Below are positions 16,657 to 24,021 of a DNA stretch of 33,473 nucleotides, one piece after another (position 1 is the stretch's first letter; every line of letters begins with the position of its first letter). Under the pieces are notes generated by a model that saw only the letters and a program-made list of their open reading frames with translations, was not told the DNA's origin and searched no databases. Position numbers and translations under genes: made by a program. Source of the DNA: a virus; the IMG/VR virus record IMGVR_UViG_3300006874_000058, positions 1 through 33,473 of that record. One strand, 5' to 3'.

Positions 16657-17061
16657 ATGCCAAGAAAAACACTAAGGCAAAGAGCAGCAGAAAATACTGA
16701 TACTGATTTTAATGTAAATCGTCTTAGATCAGTAACTGATAGTATCGTCGGTACTGAACATCCAGATGATTTAATGATTGAATTAATGAATGTTTTAAAT
16801 GAAAGTGGAAAAGTTCCTGATTCTGGAAAATACTACATTTTTGTTTACAATCCTAAAACACCAAACATAAAATATGATCAAAATCCATTTGTTGCCGTTT
16901 CAGATGTTTTTTCATGGGGGTTCAGAGGTATAAACTTTCATTGGGGAAAAGTTAGACAATATACTTGGGATGAGATAGTAGGGGAAATATATGAAGTCTA
17001 TCAATCTGAGATAAAAGATTTACAAACCATACCTTTTGGAAACTTTCGTCTAAATAGTTAA
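16657..17061 (+). CDS. Conserved cyanophage protein between gp4 and gp48
   Basis: 134 residues, function not recognised. The core is KYYIFVYNPKTPNIKYDQNP, FVAVSDVFSWGFRGINFHWG, KVRQYTWDEIVGEIYEVYQSE and a C terminus DLQTIPFGNFRLNS. The N terminus is basic (MPRKTLRQRAAEN). I recall similar sequences beside gp4 in other cyanophage myoviruses, without an assigned role. Its place between a head-completion gene and the tail-tube cap gene suggests a virion or assembly protein. It has no signal peptide, membrane segment or catalytic motif that I can see. Confidence 0.7.
   Translation: MPRKTLRQRAAENTDTDFNVNRLRSVTDSIVGTEHPDDLMIELMNVLNESGKVPDSGKYYIFVYNPKTPNIKYDQNPFVAVSDVFSWGFRGINFHWGKVRQYTWDEIVGEIYEVYQSEIKDLQTIPFGNFRLNS
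17050..17056 (+). promoter_or_regulatory. Possible late promoter CTAAATA before gp48
   Basis: Plus-strand CTAAATA spans the last codons of the preceding gene and ends 14 bases before the gp48 ATG. The spacing allows a very short leader. It could be chance, since the bases also encode Leu-Asn-Ser. Confidence 0.3.
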
Positions 17062-17070
17062 AAAAGGATA

Positions 17071-17967
17071 ATGGCAGAACAATCAATAAGGTATCCTTCT
17101 GATATGGCAATTGAGAAGGAAACTGATTATTTTAGTATTACACTTAAGGAATATGTAAATCCAGATGCATCTGGAATTGGTAACACAAATTTTACCGTTA
17201 CTGGATTGCTTGATTATTCTAAAAAAGAATCCATACAGATTGGTTCAGTCATATACTTACCAATGCCATCAAATTTGCAAGATTCCAATGCGGTATCTTG
17301 GGGTGAAAGTAAGATGAATAATCTTACTGCTGCAGGAGTCGCTGCAGGAGGGGCACTAATGGATATTGACCTATTTAATCTCGAAGGATCATTAGAAGAA
17401 GTTAAAGGGAAATTGGGAACGATTCGTGGTTCTTTGGATTTGGATAAGATAATAACATTAGGAAAAACTCAATTATCTGCAGAAGCAGTAAATGTTCTTG
17501 GTGGTAATGTTACCCTAGATCAAATTCTGGCACGTAGTTATGGTCAAATCGTAAATCAAAATAATAGATTATTGTTCAACGGTGTTACTTTAAGAGAGTT
17601 TAACTTTTCATTCAAGTTAACACCGAGAAATGAAGAGGACAGAGATAATATTAAAAAAATAATTAGAACACTTAAAGTGCATATGAGTGCTAAGAATAAT
17701 AGTAAAGAAAAGGACCCTGGTACATTTATTAAGACTCCTGGTTACTTTGATCTGCAATATAGAAAGGGGAATACTAAACACCCATTTCTACCATCATTCA
17801 AAGAATGTGCTCTAAAAAATATGGCAGTTAATTATACTGGTGAAAATGTTTATGCAACATATCATGACGGAACTCCTGTTTCTATGCAACTTGATTTAAG
17901 TTTTCAAGAAGTTGTACCAGTTTATGCAGAAGATTATACTGATAGTCTTTTAGGAGTAGGATACTGA
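17071..17967 (+). CDS. 48: gp48 baseplate tail-tube cap
   Basis: 298 residues. The N-terminal part is MAEQSIRYPSDMAIEKETDY followed by an Ala/Gly-rich helical stretch (TAAGVAAGGALMDIDLFN). The C-terminal half has the gp48 hallmark: LFNGVTLREFNFSFKLTPRN, EEDRDNIKKIIRTLKVHMSA, FIKTPGYFDLQYRKG, PFLPSFKECALKNMAVNYTG, ending SMQLDLSFQEVVPVYAEDY. gp48 caps the baseplate hub and starts tail-tube polymerisation together with gp54. An AAAAAGGATA ribosome site precedes the ATG. gp53 follows after 1 base, so the two are co-translated. Confidence 0.85.
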   Translation: MAEQSIRYPSDMAIEKETDYFSITLKEYVNPDASGIGNTNFTVTGLLDYSKKESIQIGSVIYLPMPSNLQDSNAVSWGESKMNNLTAAGVAAGGALMDIDLFNLEGSLEEVKGKLGTIRGSLDLDKIITLGKTQLSAEAVNVLGGNVTLDQILARSYGQIVNQNNRLLFNGVTLREFNFSFKLTPRNEEDRDNIKKIIRTLKVHMSAKNNSKEKDPGTFIKTPGYFDLQYRKGNTKHPFLPSFKECALKNMAVNYTGENVYATYHDGTPVSMQLDLSFQEVVPVYAEDYTDSLLGVGY

Positions 17968-17968
17968 T

Positions 17969-18670
17969 ATGGGTTATTTCAGAGAACTTCCAGAACTAGA
18001 TTACCAATCACCATTAGTTGATAGAACATCAACACTAGAGTTTGTTAGAGCTAAAAATCTCTTTAGAAGAGTAAAAATTCGTAGTGATTTTGAAAAAATT
18101 TATAATGCTTTTGAAAAATATACAATAGTAGAAGATACACGCCCCGATCAAGTTGCAAACGAATTGTATAAAGATTCCACTTTAGATTGGGTTGTTTTAA
18201 TATCTGCCAATATACTAAATGTTAGGAATGAATGGCCTTTATCAAATAGTAATCTTGAAGCATATGCATATGATTTATATGGTGACACTTTAAATGATGT
18301 CAAATATTATGAAACTATTGAAGTAAAAGATGCGAAAGGTAGAATTATTCTCCCTGCTGGTGAAATTGTAGATCAAAATCACAAAGTACCAAAACCAGTA
18401 ACAGATACATTACCAACACAATCATATGTTCAATATTATGATGCAGATACCAACTCATATAAGAGAGTTGAAAATATCACAATACCTGTAACTAATTTTG
18501 AATATGAGGTAATGAAAAATGATAAAAAAAGAGAAATTACAGTATTAAGATCTCGATATTTAGAGCAATTTTTAGATGAATTGAGACAGTTGATGAAATA
18601 CAAAGACTCATCACAATATGTGAATGATACTTTGATTAAAGCAGAAAATATTAGAATTACCTCTCCATAA
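17969..18670 (+). CDS. 53: gp53 baseplate wedge subunit
   Basis: 233 residues. It begins MGYFRELPELDYQSPLVDRT and contains FRRVKIRSDFEKIYNAFEKY, DTRPDQVANELYKDSTLDWV, VLISANILNVRNEWPLSNSN and a C-terminal EITVLRSRYLEQFLDELRQL. This is the gp53/LysM-like wedge family: D.RPD.VA...Y.D..LDW.....N......WPL. gp53 joins the wedges around the hub in baseplate assembly. A GGAG ribosome site lies inside the gp48 end. The gene ends at 18670 against a strong GC hairpin shared with the converging gp32 unit. Confidence 0.85.
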   Translation: MGYFRELPELDYQSPLVDRTSTLEFVRAKNLFRRVKIRSDFEKIYNAFEKYTIVEDTRPDQVANELYKDSTLDWVVLISANILNVRNEWPLSNSNLEAYAYDLYGDTLNDVKYYETIEVKDAKGRIILPAGEIVDQNHKVPKPVTDTLPTQSYVQYYDADTNSYKRVENITIPVTNFEYEVMKNDKKREITVLRSRYLEQFLDELRQLMKYKDSSQYVNDTLIKAENIRITSP

Positions 18671-18695
18671 AAAAGGGGGGGATTTAAATCCCCCC
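18669..18695 (-). terminator. Rho-independent terminator of the gp32 unit
   Basis: On the minus strand, six or seven G are followed by ATTTAAAT and the matching C-run, then six U (plus-strand A-run 18669-18674). The U tract is on the minus-strand side, so it ends transcripts from gp32 and the small ORF. It may also block read-through from gp53 on the other strand. The stem arms are 18675-18681 and 18690-18695. Confidence 0.85.
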
Positions 18696-18699
18696 GCTG

Positions 18700-18786
18700 T
18701 TACTTAAAGATAAGCATATAATAAGTTGCCACAACCAGGAGGGTCAGGCAGACCCTCTCATATGACCACTTGAACTTTTTTTTCAT
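18700..18786 (-). CDS. 28-residue putative membrane peptide coupled to gp32
   Basis: The ATG at 18784-18786 overlaps the gp32 stop as TGATG. The ORF encodes MKKKFKWSYER, then a hydrophobic stretch VCLTLLVVATYYMLIF and Lys, ending at TAA 18700-18702, just before the terminator stem. A basic N terminus and ~16 hydrophobic residues predict a single membrane segment with an N-in orientation. The coding sequence contains an internal inverted repeat (18739-18745 with 18751-18757). The tight fit between gp32 stop and terminator supports a real gene, but at this length chance is possible. Function unknown. Confidence 0.5.
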   Translation of the reverse strand: MKKKFKWSYERVCLTLLVVATYYMLIFK

Positions 18787-19736
18787 CAGTCCTCTGCCAG
18801 TTTAGCAAAGTAACTCAGTGTATCATCATCTTCGGTAGAAGAACTGGTGATATCGGAGCTGTTAAAGTCTCGCCCATCACTCAATGAATTCAATTCTTCT
18901 TTCATTGATTGTGGCATAGGATTGCTCTCACCACGATTTTGGCGGCGGAACTCTTCCTCTTCCTCAAGGGTCTCCTGATCTTGGAATTTAGGAGTTCCCT
19001 TATTTCCAAGAACATAATCCATACGCTTTTTCAGTTCATCATAGGTTTTGAACTGATCGGGAGCAACAAGTTCAGAAAGAGAATACTGCTTCTTCCAGAT
19101 TGCTTCCATAGCGTCATCATCATCTAGGAGGGCGCTGGAGCGGGCAAACTCCGAAGAGTCATAGTTACGGTAACCAGCAACGTTCTTCGCCTTCAGCTTG
19201 AAGTTAGCACCTTGCCAGAAGTCGAACGGATCGATTGCTTCCTCATCTTCAAACTCAGGTTGCATTGCAGTAGTGAGTTTATCAAAGATCTTCTTACCAA
19301 ACTTATACAAGAAAACTTTTCCCTCGTTTTCAGGATTAGCAGGATCTTTTACAACATAAATGTTGGCGATGTAAGTCAGTTTACGCTTCTGCTTACGTGC
19401 AAGTTCTTTTCCAGCATCAGTGCCATTGTTCCAAAGCATGGAATTATACTCAGACACAGGATCTTTCTGTCCCATCGTAGTCAGAGAGTTCTCAATGTAC
19501 CAACCACCAGGACCTTGGAAGGCATGGGAGTACAGTTTAACAAACGGCAGATCTTCGCCGTTAGGAGCAGGCAGGAAACGAATAACGGCATAACCGTTGC
19601 CGCTCTTATCACATTCCAGTTTCCAGAGACGCTCATCTCCTGGGTTAGCGGAATTATTCATTTTTTCGACTTCTTTAACCAGTTTAGCGGTCAAAGAGCC
19701 CAGTTTGGATTGCTTTTTAAGGTCTGCGAAAGACAT
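18786..19736 (-). CDS. 32: gp32 single-stranded DNA-binding protein
   Basis: 316 residues. The N-terminal basic region MSFADLKKQSKLGSLTAKL is the cooperativity (B) domain. The core has the OB-fold pattern GNGYAVIRFLPAPNGEDLPF, VKLYSHAFQGPGGWYIENSL, KRKLTYIANIYVVKDPANPE, and NFKLKAKNVAGYRNYDSSEF. The tail is strongly acidic and Ser-rich (SSSTEDDDTL), as in T4 gp32, where it contacts replication partners. Only one Cys is present (in LECDKSG), so the T4 zinc site is absent. gp32 coats ssDNA and organises gp59-gp41 loading, and gp59 lies just upstream. It has its own sigma-70-like promoter and a GAGG ribosome site. The coding region is visibly richer in G and C than the tail genes. Confidence 0.9.
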   Translation of the reverse strand: MSFADLKKQSKLGSLTAKLVKEVEKMNNSANPGDERLWKLECDKSGNGYAVIRFLPAPNGEDLPFVKLYSHAFQGPGGWYIENSLTTMGQKDPVSEYNSMLWNNGTDAGKELARKQKRKLTYIANIYVVKDPANPENEGKVFLYKFGKKIFDKLTTAMQPEFEDEEAIDPFDFWQGANFKLKAKNVAGYRNYDSSEFARSSALLDDDDAMEAIWKKQYSLSELVAPDQFKTYDELKKRMDYVLGNKGTPKFQDQETLEEEEEFRRQNRGESNPMPQSMKEELNSLSDGRDFNSSDITSSSTEDDDTLSYFAKLAED

Positions 19737-19781
19737 TTGGATTACCTCGGATTAATTGGATTCGGGGGGATTTACTTGGAT

Positions 19782-19810
19782 AGTATAACAAAAAATCGGT
19801 TAGGCGTCAA
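19782..19810 (-). promoter_or_regulatory. Sigma-70-like promoter of gp32
   Basis: Minus strand TTGACG (19810-19805), a 17-base spacer, then TATACT (19787-19782). The -35 box lies over the last codons and stop of the upstream DUF1825-like gene. A start near 19775 would give a ~40-base leader that begins with AAATCCCCCC. Confidence 0.75.
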
Positions 19811-20132
19811 TGTATTTTTTAAGTGCCTCGATGGTTGCATTCATACTATCAAAAAGCATAATCATATCAGTTTCTGGTGGAAAACCCATCAGAGCAACTG
19901 ATTTACGAAGATTCTCTTTCATTTCTACCGCTTTAGGGTCGTCTGAAAGAGATAACCTAGTATACATCACTTGCTGCTTTTCTAGCAAGTCTGTGAGAAT
20001 TTGGACATGTTCCAACTTTTCTTCACGGGACATTGCACTAAAAGACAATAAACTTCCATAAATTTTTTCTTGAAGATAATTTATCTCTTCAAGTTCTTTT
20101 TGAATAATTTCAGATTCAAAAAAGTCACTCAT
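19800..20132 (-). CDS. DUF1825-like cyanobacterial-type protein
   Basis: 110 residues: MSDFFESEIIQKELEEINYL, then LLSFSAMSREEKLEHVQILTD, LLEKQQVMYTRLSLSDDPKA, and a C-terminal MLFDSMNATIEALKKYIDA. The start FF.SEIVQ.E...I..LQ, the helical KL.....L.EKQ.....R..LSDDP pattern and the all-helical character resemble the DUF1825 family, which is shared by cyanobacteria and their phages. Function unknown. It overlaps gp59 by 8 bases, and its 3' end carries the gp32 promoter, so it is positioned to be co-expressed with the replication genes while gp32 can be expressed separately. Confidence 0.65.
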   Translation of the reverse strand: MSDFFESEIIQKELEEINYLQEKIYGSLLSFSAMSREEKLEHVQILTDLLEKQQVMYTRLSLSDDPKAVEMKENLRKSVALMGFPPETDMIMLFDSMNATIEALKKYIDA

Positions 20133-20721
20133 CTACCAGGTCTCTCAAAATTTTCTTGTATTTGAATACATCAATATTTATGAAGGGATTATATTTTTTT
20201 AATTTTAAACTTACGGTTTCCCATACAGGATCTTTTAATTTTTTATCAAAGTTTTTTGAAAAACCAAAAATTTTTTCAAAAATAACGAATGTTTCAAGAC
20301 TTATTTCTCCACCAAGAAATTTTTTTAGTAAAATTGGGTGACCCTTGGAACAATTGAAGAGATTCTCTAATTCGTTGTTCGATAGTAATTCGTTGCTTTG
20401 TTCTTTGAACAAGTAAGTTGAACTCTGACGACGTTTCATCCAATCGGCGTACACTCTTTCGCCAGAATTGATAATTTCTCCAATCCATAGGTTTTGTGGG
20501 TTATCGGCAGCAGCAAAATTAGATACTAAAAAATCCAAAATTTCTTGATCAGAATACTTACGAGAGGTTTTTTCAAACCAATACTTGTCTTTTCTTTTAT
20601 TGAAAGAAGTAATACTCGCACGGGTTTTTGCCCCGTATTTGAAAAAGTCGTATTTTGGATTTGTGAAGTGATTTTTTAGTGACAAATAATGTTGGTAAGT
20701 TTCAAAGGGAGTCACGATCAT
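20125..20721 (-). CDS. 59: gp59 helicase loader
   Basis: 198 residues. The N-terminal signature is MIVTPFETYQHYLSLKNHFT, NPKYDFFKYGAKTRASITSF, NKRKDKYWFEKTSRKYSDQE. This F..Y..YL.LKNHFT...YD.FKYG.K.R.S..SF.KRKDKYWFEK pattern is the gp59 hallmark. gp59 binds gp32-coated forks and loads the gp41 helicase. The protein is all-helical and basic, of the usual length. The ATG overlaps the gp33 stop (ATGA), giving order 33-59-DUF1825-32, close to the T4 order 33-59-32. Confidence 0.85.
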   Translation of the reverse strand: MIVTPFETYQHYLSLKNHFTNPKYDFFKYGAKTRASITSFNKRKDKYWFEKTSRKYSDQEILDFLVSNFAAADNPQNLWIGEIINSGERVYADWMKRRQSSTYLFKEQSNELLSNNELENLFNCSKGHPILLKKFLGGEISLETFVIFEKIFGFSKNFDKKLKDPVWETVSLKLKKYNPFINIDVFKYKKILRDLVDE

Positions 20722-20978
20722 AGTGGCAGTTTAGCTCTCGATGTTTTTTTCATAAAGTTGAGACGAATAGCATCCCACTTTAACTTTTCTTTTAGAGGTT
20801 TTGATACAAGTTTTGTAATTGAATCAACTTCAATATTGTTAGTCTCACAATAGAAACATATTGCATCAATATAATTCATCTTTTCTTTTGCAACAATTTT
20901 TTCAATTTCTATTGCAAATTTTGATGGTGTTAAAAACTTGTTTTCTAACACGTTTTTTAGATCTTTATTTTGTTCCAT
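20718..20978 (-). CDS. 33: gp33 late-transcription coactivator
   Basis: The start is set at ATG 20978 (86 residues, MEQNKDLKNVLENKFLTPSK), overlapping the nuclease gene by 14 bases. An earlier ATG at 21077 would add 33 residues and overlap it by over 100 bases. The body is FLTPSKFAIEIEKIVAKEKM, NYIDAICFYCETNNIEVDSI, TKLVSKPLKEKLKWDAIRLN, and ends MKKTSRAKLPL. I recognise FLTPS.F...IE..V......YIDAI..YCE.N.IE.....KL.....KEKL...A..LN.....AKLPL as cyanophage gp33. gp33 links RNA polymerase to the sliding clamp for late promoters, which fits the TATAAATA and CTAAATA motifs in this window. Confidence 0.75.
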   Translation of the reverse strand: MEQNKDLKNVLENKFLTPSKFAIEIEKIVAKEKMNYIDAICFYCETNNIEVDSITKLVSKPLKEKLKWDAIRLNFMKKTSRAKLPL

Positions 20979-21648
20979 AGAATTCCAATTTATCTCTAAC
21001 AAACTCTCCAATATATTCTGTGAGAAGTTTGATGTACTTTGATTTGTCTCGTTCTTCATAGACGACGCATTCTCCATTTTCGCAAGCCATAATAATTACA
21101 AGTTTTTTGACTGAAATACCAGTCAGTTCGTACAGCATACAACCATATGCCATGCACTGTACAAAATAGTGATCAATCCACTCCCGTGGTTTCGGTTTAG
21201 CAGATGTCTTAAAGTCGATTATTGCTAATTCGCCGTTGTATTCTGCAATACAATCAACAGTTCCCGCAATCCCTAATTGTTTACTATATAGCGAACCTTC
21301 AAGGGTGTATATATTATTTATATTTTTAAGAGTTTGCTTAGAGATTTTAAATAAAAAGTCAGAAATAGGTTGTACTTCTGGCAATTCTTCATTCTTTAGA
21401 AAATACTCTACAAGAGTATGCATATCTGTACCACGACTTGTGGCACGTTTTGTGATGCGTTCTGCTTTTTCTTCCCCTACCCGTTTTCTCCACTTAGCAA
21501 AAAATTCTCTATTTCTGTGACTGGTAACAGATGTAATGGAGACCAGTCGGAGGAGTTCTTCTTCATCAGGAACTTTATAAAATCTTACTCCATCAATTGT
21601 TTCTCTTTCAAGAGATGGAAGATCAATATCAACATGGTTAAAAATCAT
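20965..21648 (-). CDS. PD-(D/E)XK exonuclease, RecB/Cas4-like
   Basis: 227 residues. Motifs in order: H77 in RGTDMHTLVEYF, G.xVD at GIAGTVDCIAEYNG (D132), LAIIDFKTSAKPK (D145-x-K147) and YFVQCMAYGCMLYE (Q164, Y168). This H...G.vD...DxK...QxxxY series is the active site of RecB-family PD-(D/E)XK nucleases. A role in phage recombination or DNA end processing is inferred. It belongs to the gp33-gp59-gp32 replication unit: the stop overlaps gp33 and the start overlaps the upstream oxygenase-like gene through ATGA. No iron-sulphur cysteine cluster like that of Cas4 is clear. Confidence 0.75.
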   Translation of the reverse strand: MIFNHVDIDLPSLERETIDGVRFYKVPDEEELLRLVSITSVTSHRNREFFAKWRKRVGEEKAERITKRATSRGTDMHTLVEYFLKNEELPEVQPISDFLFKISKQTLKNINNIYTLEGSLYSKQLGIAGTVDCIAEYNGELAIIDFKTSAKPKPREWIDHYFVQCMAYGCMLYELTGISVKKLVIIMACENGECVVYEERDKSKYIKLLTEYIGEFVRDKLEFYGTK

Positions 21649-22346
21649 TTTTCACTCATAAAAAATACTTGTGTTAATCTTGGATCAAAGTTATTAGAGA
21701 ATAAATTACTAGCACTATGAAAGTAATTTGAATTATATAAGATTAATCTATTATAAACATTATCAATTTCATGTGTTTTTTCAAATAATTCATCAACTTT
21801 ATCTTTTATTTTAATAATGTCTATAGCAGGATTTGGTTTGGGAATATAAGAAGAGTATAGCATATTTTTGTATGCATTGAAATAGTAGTCATATTCTCTT
21901 CTAAGATCTGCAAACTTTTTATTTGTTGATGGATCTGAAATGTTATTTGTATAATTTTTTAATTTATAAAAACTAGTTCCAGAACTTTTAATGGATTTTT
22001 TATTTAAATAAACAACACCAGAAAGAGTTTTTTTACCATCTATAAAATAGTTTTTATAAAGATCGGTATGTACAAATCCACTATTTAATGATGAATTTTT
22101 AAAAGGAGAAAAAATATATGTTTTATGAAATGAAGTTTCCAAATCATAATTGAATACATCAACACTAGTTTTATTTTTTAATAAAACTGAAAAAGATGTG
22201 AAAATATCAGAGTTATTATCTAATATTGAAGTTCTTTTTCCTGGCCAATTAGAACCTACCTCAGAAGAAAATTTTTGTGATAAGGCATAATTTACAACAC
22301 TATCTGGATCTGAATAAAAATTATCTATAACAATAACATCATTCAT
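21645..22346 (-). CDS. 2OG-Fe(II) oxygenase-like protein
   Basis: 233 residues. It starts MNDVIVIDNFYSDPDSVVNYAL and has NWPGKRTS near residue 33, FVHTDLYKNYF at ~91, LSGVVYLNKK at ~108, and NRLILYNSNYFHSASNLF ... DPRLTQVFF at the end. This looks like the DUF6445 / prolyl-hydroxylase-like group: the His93-x-Asp95 pair and the distal His210 are plausible iron ligands, and Arg223 could bind 2-oxoglutarate. Hydroxylation of an unknown substrate is inferred. It is joined by ATGA overlaps to phoH upstream and the nuclease downstream. AT-rich, Lys/Asn/Ser-rich composition differs from phoH and thyX, which may indicate later acquisition. Confidence 0.6.
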   Translation of the reverse strand: MNDVIVIDNFYSDPDSVVNYALSQKFSSEVGSNWPGKRTSILDNNSDIFTSFSVLLKNKTSVDVFNYDLETSFHKTYIFSPFKNSSLNSGFVHTDLYKNYFIDGKKTLSGVVYLNKKSIKSSGTSFYKLKNYTNNISDPSTNKKFADLRREYDYYFNAYKNMLYSSYIPKPNPAIDIIKIKDKVDELFEKTHEIDNVYNRLILYNSNYFHSASNLFSNNFDPRLTQVFFMSEK

Positions 22347-23101
22347 AAATTAGTTTCTTGTTTTGCAAGAAGATATTCTTTAACCAAACCAGATCTTACA
22401 ATATCATTAACATCAAACTCAACAAGATCGACAGAAGGCATAGTTTGCAGTATTTTTATAAAATCAAAGATACCATTCTTATCATTAGTCTTTGTTAAAT
22501 CAGACTGAGTGGCATCACCACAAAACATAATTTTAGAGTTTTCACCGATTCGTGTAATTATACTATCAAGTTCGTGGAAAGTTAGATTTTGAAATTCATC
22601 AACAATAATAATTGCATTATCGAGAGTAGTTCCACGAAGAAAAGAAGTGCTCCAAAACTTAATCGTTTCTTGTGACTTCAAATTACCGTAAAGCATTTCA
22701 AAATCTGCATCACTGGGCATTTGAAACATATACTTCACCATATTTTTATATGGAATTTGATAAATGTCTGCTTTATCTTCATGAGTACCAGGTAAAAAAC
22801 CAATTTCCCTGGTTGCAACTAACGATCTAACCAAATAAATTTTTTCAAAAGGACTATTTTCATCTAATACATCTTTAAGTGCATTATAAAGAGTAATAAA
22901 CGTTTTACCAGTTCCAGCACAACCATAGGCAACTAGATGTTTATCTTCTTTATATGAATCAAAATAAGTTTTTTGATTATCAGTAATAGGTTCAATATCA
23001 ATAAGATATTCTAACCCTAATGGTTTTCTACGCTTCATCTGCTTTACAGTGAGTCCAACCCCAATAGGTTGCTCTGCAGATCCTCTTTTTCTTCTTGCCA
23101 T
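22343..23101 (-). CDS. phoH: PhoH-like ATPase
   Basis: 252 residues with Walker A GCAGTGKT at 60-67, Walker B IIIVDEFQN (D168, E169), and the PhoH blocks IYLVRSLVATREIGFLPG, SFLRGTTLDNAIIIVDE, FCGDATQSDL and VEFDVNDIVRSGLVKEYL. This is the single-domain cyanophage PhoH, a P-loop ATPase/helicase-like protein whose job in infection is still unclear. The name comes from the phosphate-starvation regulon of bacteria. The N terminus is basic (MARRKRG). It is probably transcribed with the 81-residue gene from a TATAAATA promoter at the thyX stop. Confidence 0.9.
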   Translation of the reverse strand: MARRKRGSAEQPIGVGLTVKQMKRRKPLGLEYLIDIEPITDNQKTYFDSYKEDKHLVAYGCAGTGKTFITLYNALKDVLDENSPFEKIYLVRSLVATREIGFLPGTHEDKADIYQIPYKNMVKYMFQMPSDADFEMLYGNLKSQETIKFWSTSFLRGTTLDNAIIIVDEFQNLTFHELDSIITRIGENSKIMFCGDATQSDLTKTNDKNGIFDFIKILQTMPSVDLVEFDVNDIVRSGLVKEYLLAKQETNL

Positions 23102-23110
23102 ACTAGAATA

Positions 23111-23356
23111 CTAAATCTTTTTTACGTTTGCGCCAGGCATAGATGCTGCTCTTCCAAGGACATCATTCCATCCTGGATTTTTAGCAACTAATTTACTCTG
23201 CCATTCACCAACTTCACCAAATCCTGGTGCGTTGTATGGAGTATAGTATCTTTCCCATTCTGGGTTGTCTTCTCTCCACTGATCCCATTCGTGAACACTC
23301 ATCTTCACTTCTTTGGTTTCACCAGTTTCTTTATGTTTTACAGGATAAGTTGCCAT
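23111..23356 (-). CDS. Conserved cyanophage hypothetical protein (81 aa)
   Basis: 81 residues, function not recognised: MATYPVKHKETGETKEVKMS, VHEWDQWREDNPEWERYYTP, FGEVGEWQSKLVAKNPGWND, VLGRAASMPGANVKKI. It is rich in Trp (6) and charged residues, with no membrane segment. I recall similar short proteins near phoH in cyanophages. Its start region resembles small phage regulatory proteins with a K-x-T-x-E-K-x-V beta hairpin, but that is weak. The ATG lies 24 bases after the late-promoter motif at 23380-23387. Confidence 0.7.
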   Translation of the reverse strand: MATYPVKHKETGETKEVKMSVHEWDQWREDNPEWERYYTPYNAPGFGEVGEWQSKLVAKNPGWNDVLGRAASMPGANVKKI

Positions 23357-23379
23357 TCTTTATAATTTCAATACGAAAA

Positions 23380-23387
23380 TATTTATA
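23380..23387 (-). promoter_or_regulatory. Late promoter TATAAATA overlapping the thyX stop
   Basis: Minus-strand TATAAATA spans the thyX Val codon end and TAA stop and lies 23 bases upstream of the 81-residue gene's ATG, the usual distance for a T4-type late promoter. It would allow late expression of the 81-residue protein and phoH independently of thyX. Confidence 0.55.
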
Positions 23388-24021
23388 CCCATTCAAGTGC
23401 TTCAGCAACTGTTGGAAACTGTTCAATAAAAATCTTCTTACATCCATTTGCTACATCCATGTGCTCTTTCTGAGTGCCGTTTGCAGACCTCAGAGTTATA
23501 TAATGGATCCATGACCTGCATGATCCTGACATGTAGATTTTTGTTGGTACGCAGAGTGGAAGCACATTTCTTGCACATTCCTTTGCGACACCACGTTCAA
23601 GCATTTGCTTGTACAAAGCCATGGAAGAATCAAAGAGAGTTTGCATCTGAAGTTGCAGAGTCTGAACATCAAAAGGATCCAAATCATCAATAGAATTTTG
23701 GCGATTCTTCGTGTCTTGCCTACGAAGTTCTGGTAGTGGAATCTTATCAAAACCTAACAGAGATGAATCAGCGTACCGCTGGGAAAACTCTTGATATGTG
23801 AACGAACGGTGACGCAAAATTTGAGCTGCGATTGCCCTGGTAGTTTCAATCTCCAGAGTCATGAAACTTTGCTCAAATACACTCCAGTGATTATGTTTAA
23901 TACAATATTTCAAAAGTCCTGCATATTTTTCGTTTTCTTGATTTGCAGGATTAGAAACTCTGGCAACATATGCCATAGTTTCTTCTGCATCTGGAGTTAC
24001 ACTAATCAGTTTTACGGTCAT
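23383..24021 (-). CDS. thyX: Flavin-dependent thymidylate synthase ThyX
   Basis: 212 residues. The ThyX signature RHRx7S is at 70-80 (RHRSFTYQEFS), followed by QRYAD. Other family blocks are HNHWSVFEQSFMTLEIET, VAKECARNVLPLCVPTKIYM and SGSCRSWIHYITLRS. ThyX makes dTMP from dUMP using FAD, NADPH and methylene-tetrahydrofolate, supplying nucleotides for phage replication. The start overlaps the upstream coiled-coil gene by ATGA. The length matches the family. The terminal codon and stop form part of a late promoter. Confidence 0.9.
   Translation of the reverse strand: MTVKLISVTPDAEETMAYVARVSNPANQENEKYAGLLKYCIKHNHWSVFEQSFMTLEIETTRAIAAQILRHRSFTYQEFSQRYADSSLLGFDKIPLPELRRQDTKNRQNSIDDLDPFDVQTLQLQMQTLFDSSMALYKQMLERGVAKECARNVLPLCVPTKIYMSGSCRSWIHYITLRSANGTQKEHMDVANGCKKIFIEQFPTVAEALEWV

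Noticed and set aside
18739-18757. GAGGGTC-AGGCA-GACCCTC hairpin as a second terminator
   Set aside because: There is no U tract after it on either strand, and it falls within the 28-residue ORF.
21315-21322. TATAAATA on the minus strand
   Set aside because: It lies inside the exonuclease coding sequence, far from any start, and encodes ordinary residues; probably chance in AT-rich DNA.
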